Shown here one piece after another: positions 1-8,733 of a DNA stretch of 64,000 nt. Source of the DNA: Mariniphaga anaerophila (GTDB lineage Bacteria; Bacteroidota; Bacteroidia; Bacteroidales; Prolixibacteraceae); NCBI RefSeq assembly GCF_900129025.1, contig NZ_FQUM01000004.1:124001-188000 (forward strand), read 5' to 3'. Each line of letters starts with the position of its first letter. Position 1 is the stretch's first letter. The notes under the pieces were generated by a model. It saw only the letters and a program-made list of their open reading frames with translations. It was not told the origin of the DNA and did no database searches. The position numbers and the translations under genes were made by a program.

Positions 1-43
1 AATTCTGACCTTCGTTCGTTAATATTCTCATTGAATATCAATT

Positions 44-1024
44 TTGAACCACGGACTAAAAATAGCAGGGATCGTATTTTTCCTTTGGATTGGCTTAACT
101 GCCAAATCTCAGGTCGAACACGGGTTGATCTCGTTCTCCAACAAACTCCTAATAAACCCATCGTACGCAGGATTTAACCGAGACACACACATTTCGAGTT
201 CCCTATTATTTAACGCCCGGCCCGAAAAAAACCTGAACAATAACTTTTCCTTAACCTACGATACGTGGTCTGAAAAAATGCAGGGAGGTGTTTCACTCCG
301 ATTTCACCAGGGGCTAATCGGCAAACAAAACACCAACATTACAGGTGCAGGCTTTGCATTCACTAAACCGTTCGATCTGGCAAAACGCAGGCAGTTTATT
401 CCCTCGTTTAGTCTCAATCTGCACACAGCCACCAAGCAATGGTTTGTACACCTCATCGACCGCACCATCGACAAAAGCTTTGAGCACCAAAGCCCTCCAG
501 GCGAAGAGTTTTTGAGATTTGCTGCGGTACAGCCCGGGGTGGGACTGCTGTGGAACTCACCGGCAGTTGAAATCGGAGCTGCTGCAACATATTCTTTTTA
601 TCAGGAGTTGGGAGAAGAACCCGACGAACTGAGCCGGTTTCCGTTGTCTGTGGTTTTTCATGCTGCAAAAAAAAAGAGGGGCAAACGCAATGGCCTTATT
701 TCGCAGCCGGTAAAAGCCAGCCCTGAAGCAGTAGTAATTTTTTCTGAAAATGTTTTCATGTCGCGGGTAGGCCTTCGTCTCGAAAGGGTCGATCATCAGT
801 TGGGCATTTTTGCTCAGAACGACTTTATGTGGAACAGCCATGGCATTGGCGGTGCGTATAGCTGGAAGCTCAATAATCTGAGGCTGCACCTTTCTGCGGG
901 AACCACATACTCTGTGCCGCACAAGAAAGCCGCTTTTTTTGGAGAAGCCGCTCTGGGACTTATCATCCCTTATATACAAATCAACGATAAAAACCCGTGG
1001 GCACCACCTCCCAGGTCATTTTAA
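44..1024 (+). CDS. PorP/SprF-family outer membrane protein (first copy)
   Basis: PorP/SprF proteins are predicted outer-membrane beta-barrel proteins tied to type IX secretion and gliding. The 326-residue product has a hydrophobic signal peptide (about residues 5-22, ending AKSQ) followed by the family motif of an N-terminal Asn-Pro-Ser-Tyr-Ala-Gly-Phe stretch (about residues 38-44) and beta-rich sequence to the end. It is 35 bases upstream of a second family member, so the two are probably co-transcribed. The frame has no ATG before the signal peptide: an in-frame TGA lies at 32-34, and the first usable start is TTG at 44, which I adopt. It is more divergent than the second copy. Family assignment is good; role in secretion of the lectin/PKD protein encoded opposite at 2286-5054 is inference. 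Confidence 0.85.
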   Translation: MNHGLKIAGIVFFLWIGLTAKSQVEHGLISFSNKLLINPSYAGFNRDTHISSSLLFNARPEKNLNNNFSLTYDTWSEKMQGGVSLRFHQGLIGKQNTNITGAGFAFTKPFDLAKRRQFIPSFSLNLHTATKQWFVHLIDRTIDKSFEHQSPPGEEFLRFAAVQPGVGLLWNSPAVEIGAAATYSFYQELGEEPDELSRFPLSVVFHAAKKKRGKRNGLISQPVKASPEAVVIFSENVFMSRVGLRLERVDHQLGIFAQNDFMWNSHGIGGAYSWKLNNLRLHLSAGTTYSVPHKKAAFFGEAALGLIIPYIQINDKNPWAPPPRSF

Positions 1025-1059
1025 TTTGCTTTCTTTATACTTCATTTAAACTGGGTTGA

Positions 1060-2040
1060 ATGCGTTTTGGGTTATACTTTCTTCTGCTTGTTTTTCTTTC
1101 CGGAACTATTTGGGCTCAGGATCCCGGCTTTTCGCAATTTTACGCCAATCCTCTGTACCTGAATCCTGCATTTGCCGGCACCACAGAGCTTCCACGCCTG
1201 GGACTGAACTACCGTAACCAATGGCCACAAAAGGGAGCCACATTCATCACTTATTCCGTTTCTTATGATAAAGGAATAAAAAATTCCAATGCCGGGTTGG
1301 GGTTTCAGGCCATGCGCGACCAGGAGTTGAACAACGTGATAAACAGCCAGTCGGCTTCAGTTCTATACTCTCATCATTTAAAACTGGGGTTTGAAAGTTT
1401 TATGACACTCGGACTCCAGGGCGGATTTACGTTAAAACAGTTTAACATCCACAACCTTGTTTTTCCGTCAGGCATTGACCAGCTAAGCGGGGAAATCTCG
1501 GAATATGTTGCGGCCGGCTACTCCGACGGGAATAAACTGTACCCCGATTTTGCGGTTGGCGCTATGGGCCAGCACGGTGAATTTTTCTGGGGAGCAGCGG
1601 CTCATCATCTTACCCGGCCAAACGAATCAATCATCAGAGGAGACCAAAAAGGTGAAATTCCCATTAAAGCAACGGTTCATGCAGGTGCGCGGTTACGCAG
1701 GTTGCACCACGGATTGCTTTCGCGGGTGTTCACATTGTCGCCAAACATTCTTTACCAGCAACAGGGGAATTTTAAGCAGCTAAACCTGGGAATTTATATG
1801 ATTGAAAAATCGTTCCTTTTCGGAGGATGGTATCGAAATAACATCGACATCAGGCCCGATGCAATAATTGCGTTGGCAGGATTTGCCAAAGAAAAATTTC
1901 AGATTGGTTACAGTTTCGATCTTACGCTGTCTAAAATGTCGAATTACAGTTACGGGTCACACGAAATATCGCTGGTTTTATATCTGGGACAGAAGCAAGA
2001 AATTCCACCTCGCGATAAATTGCTTATTCCGATGATCTAA
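1060..2040 (+). CDS. PorP/SprF-family outer membrane protein (second copy)
   Basis: A typical PorP/SprF protein of 326 residues. A signal peptide ends at about WAQD (residues 18-21). It is followed by the family signature FSQFYANPLYLNPAFAG and the LNYRNQWP stretch near residue 50. The remainder alternates polar and aromatic residues as expected for outer-membrane beta strands. SprF in Flavobacterium johnsoniae is required for SprB adhesin secretion, and family members usually sit beside genes for large proteins with gliding-type C-terminal domains. That is the case here: the minus-strand gene at 2286-5054 carries such a domain. The start is the ATG at 1060, 35 bases after the first copy. Function as a dedicated partner for that cargo is inferred from position. 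Confidence 0.92.
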   Translation: MRFGLYFLLLVFLSGTIWAQDPGFSQFYANPLYLNPAFAGTTELPRLGLNYRNQWPQKGATFITYSVSYDKGIKNSNAGLGFQAMRDQELNNVINSQSASVLYSHHLKLGFESFMTLGLQGGFTLKQFNIHNLVFPSGIDQLSGEISEYVAAGYSDGNKLYPDFAVGAMGQHGEFFWGAAAHHLTRPNESIIRGDQKGEIPIKATVHAGARLRRLHHGLLSRVFTLSPNILYQQQGNFKQLNLGIYMIEKSFLFGGWYRNNIDIRPDAIIALAGFAKEKFQIGYSFDLTLSKMSNYSYGSHEISLVLYLGQKQEIPPRDKLLIPMI

Positions 2041-2045
2041 TTTTG

Positions 2046-2070
2046 CTGAAGCCTGATATTTGCTTCAGTC
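2046..2070 (+). terminator. Possible terminator after the PorP/SprF pair
   Basis: Seven-base arms CTGAAGC (2046-2052) and GCTTCAG (2062-2068) with a 9-nt loop sit 5 bases after the stop at 2040. The following T-run is weak and interrupted (TCTCTTTC), so this is a modest terminator. It overlaps the 3' end of the possible small minus-strand gene at 2065-2238. Confidence 0.35.
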
Positions 2071-2238
2071 TCTTTCAAAAAACCACCTGCTTTTTTCTTT
2101 TCCTTTTTTATCGTCTTCCAATTGCCACGGAACCACAAAATTATCCTGAATTACATGGCAACTAACACGCTTTTGGAAATAGACTTTGTAGGGCGGGTAG
2201 TTTTCATATTCATTCCTATATCTTAACCCAGTATTCAT
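2065..2238 (-). CDS. Possible small protein of 57 residues downstream of the lectin/PKD gene
   Basis: I do not recognise this protein. An ATG at 2238 opens a 57-codon frame that ends at TGA 2065-2067. The predicted product begins MNTGLRYRNEYENYPP and ends KSRWFFERD. It is rich in aromatic and charged residues, has one cysteine, and has no signal peptide or membrane segment. The same frame stays open upstream into the end of the lectin/PKD gene, so a non-ATG start is possible. It lies 47 bases after that gene on the same strand and could share its transcript. The amino-acid composition looks protein-like rather than random, which is the main argument; without conservation evidence it remains a candidate. 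Confidence 0.4.
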   Translation of the reverse strand: MNTGLRYRNEYENYPPYKVYFQKRVSCHVIQDNFVVPWQLEDDKKGKEKSRWFFERD

Positions 2239-2285
2239 AACACCCTTTAATACGTATTCAACGTTTTTTTGTTTGGGTTGATATA

Positions 2286-5054
2286 TCAGAAAAATAAGGT
2301 TACTGTTCCCTGCTGATTATGTTTACTTCCCAAAAAATCGAAGTACTGAATCACCCAGGAATACACTCCTGCCGGCGCATTCCGACCATTTTTCATTTTG
2401 CCGTCCCAGCCTGTTTCCTGACTGTTAGACTCAAAAATTGTTTCGCCCCAGCGGTTAAAAATTAACAACTTATAACCATCGTTAACCATTCCTTCGGAGT
2501 AAATACGAAACTCCCGATCTTCTTCGTTACCTGCATTGGGCGAAAATGCAGTTGGCGGAAAAACATGGTCGAAAGCCACTGAAACCGTTGATACAGTAGA
2601 GTCCTCACAACCAAAATCATTAACCGCCAAAAGCCGGACATTGAAAACACCCATGTTTTCAAATTTATGCAGTGGCTGCGTTGCAGTGCTGTAACTGTCA
2701 TCACCAAAATCCCAGTCGTAAATTGTTGCGCCCCCGCTTTGATTTTCGAACTGAATAACCGGATTGCTGATTAACACACCGGGAGGATTGGCCGCAAAAG
2801 CTGCTTCAGGAACAGGATATACAAAAACTTTACCCGGCAATAGCAGTGTATCTCGGCAACTGGTAAATGACGAAACTGCCACCACCGAAACATCTATGTT
2901 TTGTGCCGGTTCGGTATAAGTTCGCGAAACGGAATTCCCGGTTTCTGTTTGCCCGTCACCCAAATCCCAGTAATAATCCACCGCGTCAGTAAAATCTGTT
3001 GTTGTTAACTGAATTTCAGCATTCAACGGCGGGCATCCTCCAATTGTATCGGGCTCAACATTAAAATACGGCTTCCGTTTGAATGTTCTGAAAAGCGTAT
3101 CGGTTTCGCACCCGAACTCAGAAACCACCTGCAACCCGACCTCGGCAACCGGTCGCGTTAAAAGCTGTATTTTCAATGGCCCTGATGTATTTCCGGGATG
3201 TTCTGTAATTTCATTATTCCCAAAATCGGTTAAATCCCAAACAAAAGTATCGCTTTGCGACGCTGAACCAACGTAGTTGATCTCCGCATTTTCAGCATAA
3301 CAAATAGCTGCATCGAAATCCAAATCGATGGAAGGAATCGGGTGGACACGAACGGTGTCGTACAGCGTACCAAAATTTTCACATCCCTCTTCTGAAACCA
3401 CCGTCAGACTCACATCAAAATACATATCTGTAGTTCCCGGGTTTACATACTCATGCGCGGGATCTTTCTCTGTGGACTGGTTACCGTCGCCAAAGTCCCA
3501 CATGTAGCTTTTTATAATTTCTTTATCCACATTCTCGAACAGCACATTCAACGGCGTGCATCCTTCGGCATTTTGCGCCACCTTGAAATCCATTTTCGGA
3601 GTTACAGAGACCGGCTCAAAATGTTCAGCCACACAACCATTTTCGTTAATCTTCAGACCGACGATCCGGTTCCGCTGGCCATATCCCAAAGGAATTTCGA
3701 CTGACGTTAAATCAGTGCCGCTTGCAAAAACGGTGTCGTTAGAATACCAGTAAAACTCAGCGGCACCGGATTTGGCACCGGTAAAATTCAACCTGAGGTT
3801 GTACCCTTTGCATTTATCTTCATCGCTAAAAAAATCGGCAGTTGGCTGGTGCTGAAATCTTGTTGTAATTGTGTCGAACCAGGTGCAGTTGTACAAATTA
3901 GTATAAGCAAGTTCAAAAGCATATTCTCCAAAATCGTTTGCTTTAATAACAGGTGTAAGCGACGTTTCATTTTCCACCGAAGAATTATTTTGCAGCGGCC
4001 GCACAAACAGCGAAACGTCTTGATCGAATTTCAGGTTCAGTTTCTGTTTCAGGTCTCCGCAAACCAGCGAGTCAAAATTTATCAGCTGCATTTGCGGTTG
4101 TTGTTTCCAGGCAACCGTTGCCGTGGCCGAAAGCTGCACTACGGGATCTCCCTGCATGCCGCCAAATTCTACAATAAAACCTTCCGGGTAGTAGTATCCG
4201 CCAGGATTGTTCTTGTCGCCCTCGTTGGGCAAATCGTTCCACGACTTCGGAATACTCTCGGGATTGGCATTTATATGGGCGTAATCTTCGTCCTCGCCCC
4301 ACGCTTTCTGAACATTATTCGGCTCGCCGGTATTCCAGAACGAGTAATTCCCGTTTACCGGAGAGCCATTTTGATTTCCCTGCCAAAAAATAGTGCCGGT
4401 TTCAGGGCCGGTCACCCATTTCCAGGTACCTTCCTTTTCGGCATCATTTGCGCCAATCCAGCCTACTCCATCAATTTTACTCCAGATAAAATCATTTTCA
4501 ACAGAAGAAGTTATTGTGGCCAGATATCCCTGAAGCCCGTAATAATCCATTTTTGCCGCAGAGTCTCTTGCCGCTGTCCAGGAGATGCCTCTTTTTTTGA
4601 TGTATCTGTAAAAATGCTGCGTATGTGGAAGATAATCGGCATCGAGAAGCGTAAACGAAAAAGAGCGGGGTTCGCGGTCGGATTCTTCCGACAGGTTCTG
4701 GTAATAAACCTGCCTGATTACCTGTTCGTAAACCGCTGCATCGCCGACACCTTTAATTTCCAGATTTCCGTAATTATTATCCCAATGCGAACCAAGGCTG
4801 CTTCCCTGGCAAAAAAGAGAATCTTCTCCCTTTTTGTAGTTTGCTATTGATATTTTTATTCCGTCTGACGCATTCTTCACCTGAATATTTTCGATAATAA
4901 TGTGAGGCGAAACTAAAACGGGCCCGTTGCAATAAAACACAGTATCTGCGGCCGAATTATCGATACGATAAACGGTTGAACTTCCCTGAGATACTGCAAC
5001 GGAAGAAAGCAGGAACAAACTACAAAAAAGAAGAAGAAACTGCTTCTTCAGCAT
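2286..5054 (-). CDS. Secreted C-type lectin / PKD repeat protein with gliding-motility-type C-terminal domain
   Basis: A 922-residue exported surface protein. A signal peptide covers residues 1-22. A C-type lectin domain spans about residues 145-298 and has both calcium/sugar-site motifs: Glu-Pro-Asn at 244-246, the form associated with mannose-type specificity, and Trp-Asn-Asp at 272-274. Several PKD-type repeats follow, recognisable by WDFGDG, WDLGDG and WDFGDD cores. The last 92 residues (about 831-922) match the CHU_C/gliding-motility C-terminal domain, with AFSPNAG, IFNRWGE, GWDG and PAGVYSW. Such domains direct type IX secretion (type B sorting). The nearby PorP/SprF genes are plausible secretion partners. 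The gene is 11 bases downstream of the dihydroorotate-dehydrogenase-like gene. Sugar binding is inferred from motifs; surface adhesion is the likely role. Confidence 0.92.
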   Translation of the reverse strand: MLKKQFLLLFCSLFLLSSVAVSQGSSTVYRIDNSAADTVFYCNGPVLVSPHIIIENIQVKNASDGIKISIANYKKGEDSLFCQGSSLGSHWDNNYGNLEIKGVGDAAVYEQVIRQVYYQNLSEESDREPRSFSFTLLDADYLPHTQHFYRYIKKRGISWTAARDSAAKMDYYGLQGYLATITSSVENDFIWSKIDGVGWIGANDAEKEGTWKWVTGPETGTIFWQGNQNGSPVNGNYSFWNTGEPNNVQKAWGEDEDYAHINANPESIPKSWNDLPNEGDKNNPGGYYYPEGFIVEFGGMQGDPVVQLSATATVAWKQQPQMQLINFDSLVCGDLKQKLNLKFDQDVSLFVRPLQNNSSVENETSLTPVIKANDFGEYAFELAYTNLYNCTWFDTITTRFQHQPTADFFSDEDKCKGYNLRLNFTGAKSGAAEFYWYSNDTVFASGTDLTSVEIPLGYGQRNRIVGLKINENGCVAEHFEPVSVTPKMDFKVAQNAEGCTPLNVLFENVDKEIIKSYMWDFGDGNQSTEKDPAHEYVNPGTTDMYFDVSLTVVSEEGCENFGTLYDTVRVHPIPSIDLDFDAAICYAENAEINYVGSASQSDTFVWDLTDFGNNEITEHPGNTSGPLKIQLLTRPVAEVGLQVVSEFGCETDTLFRTFKRKPYFNVEPDTIGGCPPLNAEIQLTTTDFTDAVDYYWDLGDGQTETGNSVSRTYTEPAQNIDVSVVAVSSFTSCRDTLLLPGKVFVYPVPEAAFAANPPGVLISNPVIQFENQSGGATIYDWDFGDDSYSTATQPLHKFENMGVFNVRLLAVNDFGCEDSTVSTVSVAFDHVFPPTAFSPNAGNEEDREFRIYSEGMVNDGYKLLIFNRWGETIFESNSQETGWDGKMKNGRNAPAGVYSWVIQYFDFLGSKHNQQGTVTLFF

Positions 5055-5065
5055 GATTTGGCATT

Positions 5066-6058
5066 CTATTTTCCCCTGCTGGAGAAATATTTCATAAACT
5101 GCGAACGCTCATAAACCATCGGATCAGGAATACTTTTATACGACAGTCTGCCTCTAAAATCTTCGAGGCGTTTGAAATTCCACTTTTTCATAAAAGTTTC
5201 CATTTCAGCAATCATGGAAGGAAGCACTTCGTTTCCGTTTTTGTACAAAGTAGAGCAGAGCTGGGCAACTTTTGCGCCGGCAAGAATTTGTTTTATCACA
5301 GACTGCCCGTCGTGAATACCGGTTGATGCAGCAATATCGATGTCCGGCACTTCGGAAGCAACCAATCCCACCCAGCGCAAGGTGTGCCTAATTTCCTCCG
5401 GAGAACTGAAAACTTCGGAAGATGTGAGTTCCAGCTTTTCCAAATCAATGTCGGGTTCGTAAAACCGGTTAAACATAACTACGCCTTTGGCTCCGCCGGC
5501 TTTAAGTTTGTCAACCATTCCGACGATATTGCTGTGGTACAATCCGATTTTTACCGACACCGGAATTGAAACTTCTTTTCTCACTTTTTCAAGCACATTA
5601 AGATAAAGTTGTTCAACGGCACCCGCCTCTTCGTGTTTGTCAACCGGCAGGTAAAAAATATTCAGTTCCAACGCGTCAGCACCAGCTTCTTCAAAATCTT
5701 TTGCAAAAGTAGTCCACTCGCTGGCCGAAACGCAATTCACACTTGCAATTACCGGAATATTCACTGACTTTTTAACTTCCTCAATCAGCTTAATGTGTTT
5801 AACCACGGTATTGTCGCGCAGGTAGTGCCGAATGTAATCTTCCGCTTCGGGGTACCCGGCATTATGCGAGTCCTGCAAAAGCATGCTGGTAACTTCGTTG
5901 TTAATCTGTTCTTCAAAAACAGATTTTAAAACCACAGCGCCAATTCCGGCCTGCTCCAGTTTCTTAATTTTTTCTACCGAACTGGTAATTCCGGAACTCG
6001 CTGCCACTAGGGGATTTTTAAGCTTCAACCCCAAATATGTTGTTTCTAAATTTGCCAT
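5066..6058 (-). CDS. Dihydroorotate dehydrogenase-like flavoprotein
   Basis: A TIM-barrel flavoprotein related to class 1 dihydroorotate dehydrogenase; 330 residues. Family features visible are the N-terminal LGLKLKNPLVAASSG segment, a lysine in AVVLKS (Lys45), VSVKIG (Lys170), and AASTGIHDG near the FMN phosphate site. The loop that holds the catalytic cysteine or serine in PyrD (usually Asn-x-x-Cys-Pro-Asn) reads NIFYLP (133-138). The normal base is therefore absent, and orotate synthesis should not be assumed. Proteins of this kind are commonly annotated as dihydroorotate dehydrogenase-like in Bacteroidota. It is 57 bases downstream of the YggS-family gene. Physiological substrate unknown. 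Confidence 0.85.
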   Translation of the reverse strand: MANLETTYLGLKLKNPLVAASSGITSSVEKIKKLEQAGIGAVVLKSVFEEQINNEVTSMLLQDSHNAGYPEAEDYIRHYLRDNTVVKHIKLIEEVKKSVNIPVIASVNCVSASEWTTFAKDFEEAGADALELNIFYLPVDKHEEAGAVEQLYLNVLEKVRKEVSIPVSVKIGLYHSNIVGMVDKLKAGGAKGVVMFNRFYEPDIDLEKLELTSSEVFSSPEEIRHTLRWVGLVASEVPDIDIAASTGIHDGQSVIKQILAGAKVAQLCSTLYKNGNEVLPSMIAEMETFMKKWNFKRLEDFRGRLSYKSIPDPMVYERSQFMKYFSSRGK

Positions 6059-6115
6059 CTAAATCAGTTTAAAAGTTATTCGAAATTGTTTTTTGTTTCT
6101 CTATAAATGAAAGCA

Positions 6116-6778
6116 TTAGCGCGCGCCAAAAATTTTACTGCCAACACGCACCATGGTACTCCCCTCTTCCACGGCAATCAGGTAATCGTCAGACATTCCC
6201 ATTGAAATTTCTTTAAATCCTTTTCTCCTCGGGAAACACTCTTTTTTCAGTTTTTCAAAGATTTTTTTCAGGAAACGGAACTCATTTCGCACCTGATTTT
6301 CATCCTCGGTAAAAGTAGCCATTCCCATAACTCCTGCAATGGAAATATTCTTCAAAGATTTAAATTCTTCAGAATCCAGTATCTCGTGAGCCTCTTCCTC
6401 CGAAAGCCCGAATTTTGTCGATTCCTGCGCAATATGAAATTGCAGTAAACAAGGGATGATACGGTTATTTTTTTGCGCCTCTTTGTTCACGGCCTTTAGT
6501 ATTTTAAACGAATCAATTCCATGGATCATGCTCACAAAAGGAGCAATGTATTTGACTTTATTGGTTTGAAGGTGCCCGATAAAATGCCACTCAATATCTT
6601 TCGGAAGCGTTTCGTATTTACGGCTAAGCTCCTGAGCTTTATTCTCGCCAAAAACCCGTTGTCCGGCGTTGTATGCTTCCATAATTATCTCCGGAGATTT
6701 TGTTTTGGATACAGCAACCAGTTTCACTTCAGCGGGTAAATTATCTTTAATATCGGCAATGTTCTTCCCTATGTCCAT
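6116..6778 (-). CDS. yggS: YggS/PLPBP-family pyridoxal phosphate-binding protein
   Basis: A 220-residue cytoplasmic PLP-binding protein with the fold-type III alanine-racemase-like barrel and no second domain, which matches the usual length of the YggS family. The PLP lysine is Lys25 in AVSKTK. Other family motifs are VFGENKAQEL, HFIGHLQTNK, SMGMSDDY and MVRVGSKIFG at the C-terminus. YggS homologues maintain PLP homeostasis and affect amino-acid and keto-acid balance; no catalytic activity is established. The gene heads a minus-strand series that continues into the dihydroorotate-dehydrogenase-like and lectin/PKD genes, and it is divergent from pabB. Confidence 0.95.
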   Translation of the reverse strand: MDIGKNIADIKDNLPAEVKLVAVSKTKSPEIIMEAYNAGQRVFGENKAQELSRKYETLPKDIEWHFIGHLQTNKVKYIAPFVSMIHGIDSFKILKAVNKEAQKNNRIIPCLLQFHIAQESTKFGLSEEEAHEILDSEEFKSLKNISIAGVMGMATFTEDENQVRNEFRFLKKIFEKLKKECFPRRKGFKEISMGMSDDYLIAVEEGSTMVRVGSKIFGAR

Positions 6779-6924
6779 TTGAGTTCAATTTTAAGTCAAA
6801 AATAGAAATATTGTCCGGGATATGAAATTGTTTTTTTTCACCAATAGCGGATGCCCAAACTTGCAGGAGAAACAAGCGTACATGAAACACCGGCATTCAA
6901 TTTTTCTTAATTTTGCGCGGCATC

Positions 6925-7896
6925 ATGAACAAAATAGAAAATATAAAACGGGAAATGAACCGCCTTGGCAGCAAAGGCGAGCCATTTGTTTTTCTGGTTG
7001 ATTTCCTGATGGAAAACCCCATGCTGTTTCCAATCGATTGCCCCAAAGAAGAGCTGCAATGGGAGATTCCCAAAAGCAGTCACGTTCAAGTGACGACAAC
7101 AAACCCCCAATTGAAACACTGGAAAACTTTTCCGGTTTCTTTCAGCAAATACAAAAAAGGATTTGATGTGGTAGAACGACACATTTATAACGGCGACACA
7201 TATTTGCTGAACTACACACAACCAACTCCGGTGGAAACCAACCTCTCGTTGGACGAAATCTTTAAAATGAGCAATGCTCCTTATAAAATATTACTAAAAA
7301 ACCGTTTTGTTTGTTTTTCGCCGGAAACTTTCGTAAAAATTGAAAACGGACAAATCAGTTCGTTTCCCATGAAAGGAACCATTGATGCAGACGACGCAAA
7401 TGCTAAAGAGCTCATTCTTGCCGACTCGAAGGAACTGGCAGAACACAATACAATTGTGGACTTAATCAGAAACGACTTGAGCATTGTTGCAGAAAACGTG
7501 GAGGTGAAAAAATTCAGGTACTTCGATCGCATTCACACCAACAACAAAGATTTGTGGCAGGTGAGTTCACAAATCACCGGCGATTTACCAAAAAACTACC
7601 AGCAGAAAATAGGCGACATCCTTTTTGCGTTGCTGCCTGCAGGATCAATTTCGGGAGCGCCCAAGAAAAAGACCATCGAAATTATTCGGGAAACAGAAAA
7701 CTACAACAGAGGATTTTACACCGGTGTATTTGGGGTTTTCGACGGAAAAAACATGGACAGTTGCGTGCTCATTCGTTTTATTGAAAACCAAAACGGACAG
7801 CTGGTTTACAAAAGCGGAGGCGGGATTACATTTTTGAGCCAGGCCGAAAGTGAATATGAAGAGATAAAAGAAAAAGTTTATGTACCAATTGGTTGA
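6925..7896 (+). CDS. pabB: Aminodeoxychorismate synthase component I
   Basis: Chorismate-using enzyme that makes 4-amino-4-deoxychorismate for folate synthesis. The 323-residue product consists of the chorismate-binding domain only. Visible family motifs are FPMKGTID with the active-site lysine, LIRNDLS, LPAGSISGAPKK, YTGVFGVFDG and SGGGIT. The ATG at 6925 is preferred. The frame can be extended only to a TTG at 6913, and that TTG lies within a TAATTTTG sequence (6908-6915) that itself resembles a Bacteroidota -7 element. No glutamine-amidotransferase partner (PabA) is present nearby, so it is encoded elsewhere or ammonia is used. The 3' end overlaps pabC by 17 bases, indicating a translationally coupled pair. 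Confidence 0.93.
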   Translation: MNKIENIKREMNRLGSKGEPFVFLVDFLMENPMLFPIDCPKEELQWEIPKSSHVQVTTTNPQLKHWKTFPVSFSKYKKGFDVVERHIYNGDTYLLNYTQPTPVETNLSLDEIFKMSNAPYKILLKNRFVCFSPETFVKIENGQISSFPMKGTIDADDANAKELILADSKELAEHNTIVDLIRNDLSIVAENVEVKKFRYFDRIHTNNKDLWQVSSQITGDLPKNYQQKIGDILFALLPAGSISGAPKKKTIEIIRETENYNRGFYTGVFGVFDGKNMDSCVLIRFIENQNGQLVYKSGGGITFLSQAESEYEEIKEKVYVPIG

Positions 7897-8482
7897 AACC
7901 ATAAATTGCAACAACGGCAGATTAGCGAACATCTCCTACCATCAGGCACGTTTAAACCTGGCCCGAAAAACACTGTTCCATTCTAACAATGAAATCAACC
8001 TCGAAGCGTCAATTAAAATTTCCGGGGAAAATAAAACCGGCCTGTTCCGATGCCGCGTTGTGTATGGCGAAACGCTGGAAAAAGTAGAATTTATCCCTCA
8101 TCAATACCGGAAGGTAAAAAGCCTGAAACTGGTTACCGACAACCAAATTGACTATCGGTTTAAAAATACCGACCGCTCCCGGTTAACCGCGCTCTTTGAA
8201 CAACGGGAAAACTGCGACGACATACTCATTGTTAAAAACGGTTACATTACCGACAGTTCAATTGCCAACGTAATTTTCTTTGACGGGCTGCGCTGGTGGA
8301 CTCCCAACACCCCGTTACTTCGGGGAACCCAGCGGGAAAGGCTGCTCTGCGAACAAAAAATTTTCGAATGCCCGGTTGCAGTCGCCGATTTGCACAAATA
8401 CAAAAAAGCCGGGCTCATTAATGCCATGCAGGATTTAGAACACATGCCTGAAATTGACATTGACAAAATTGTCACTTTTTAA
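7880..8482 (+). CDS. pabC: Aminotransferase class IV, probable aminodeoxychorismate lyase
   Basis: A PLP enzyme of the branched-chain aminotransferase/ADC-lyase fold, 200 residues and therefore shorter than typical PabC (about 270), as is common for Bacteroidota copies. The segment DYRFKNTDR holds the likely PLP lysine. The C-terminal half has the family pattern NGYITDSSIANVIF and TPLLRGTQRERL. It overlaps the 3' end of pabB by 17 bases. This pairing supports the final step of p-aminobenzoate synthesis, removal of pyruvate from aminodeoxychorismate. A D-amino-acid aminotransferase is the alternative, but context favours PabC. Confidence 0.88.
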   Translation: MYQLVETINCNNGRLANISYHQARLNLARKTLFHSNNEINLEASIKISGENKTGLFRCRVVYGETLEKVEFIPHQYRKVKSLKLVTDNQIDYRFKNTDRSRLTALFEQRENCDDILIVKNGYITDSSIANVIFFDGLRWWTPNTPLLRGTQRERLLCEQKIFECPVAVADLHKYKKAGLINAMQDLEHMPEIDIDKIVTF

Positions 8483-8553
8483 CCTAAAACAGAGAGAAAA
8501 GAAACAGACCCCTCGGAACAAAGTCAAAATTCCATAAATATTTACCAATTTTC

Positions 8554-8587
8554 TTTAAGACAGGCTTTCCCTTTATGGCTAAATTTG
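8554..8587 (+). promoter_or_regulatory. Candidate Bacteroidota promoter upstream of locus 1
   Basis: TAAATTTG (8580-8587) matches the -7 consensus TAnnTTTG exactly, and TTTA at 8554-8557 is a 3-of-4 match to the -33 TTTG with a 22-nt spacer. It would start a transcript about 140 bases before the gene at 8734. The leader holds a 36-codon frame (8606-8716). Confidence 0.35.
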
Positions 8588-8605
8588 AATACTAACTAAA
8601 AGGCT

Positions 8606-8716
8606 ATGAAAGTATTCTACCCATATTTTTATGCACTTTATATCCGGTTCCCAAAACCAAAAGGAAGCACATTTATTGAATCCAAAAACATAAAAACAAT
8701 CAGAAATTCGTCCTAA
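8606..8716 (+). CDS. Possible 36-residue leader or small ORF
   Basis: An ATG frame in the 250-base gap between pabC and the amidotransferase-like gene, starting MKVFYPYFYALYIRFPKPKG and ending KTIRNSS. It begins about 18 bases after a candidate -7 element and ends 17 bases before the next gene. It has an aromatic N-terminal stretch and is basic overall. No family is recognised. It could be a chance frame. Confidence 0.2.
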   Translation: MKVFYPYFYALYIRFPKPKGSTFIESKNIKTIRNSS

Positions 8717-8733
8717 ATTTATATTTAAAAGTT

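Noticed and set aside
3849-4850. Long plus-strand open frame of 333 codons opposite the lectin/PKD gene
   Set aside because: It lies wholly inside a gene with clear domains on the other strand, has no recognisable motif, and its composition is that of a reverse-strand shadow.
6908-6915. TAATTTTG before pabB as a promoter
   Set aside because: The -7 match is exact, but no -33 element is found at 17-23 nt and it is only 9 bases from the ATG; left as a note.
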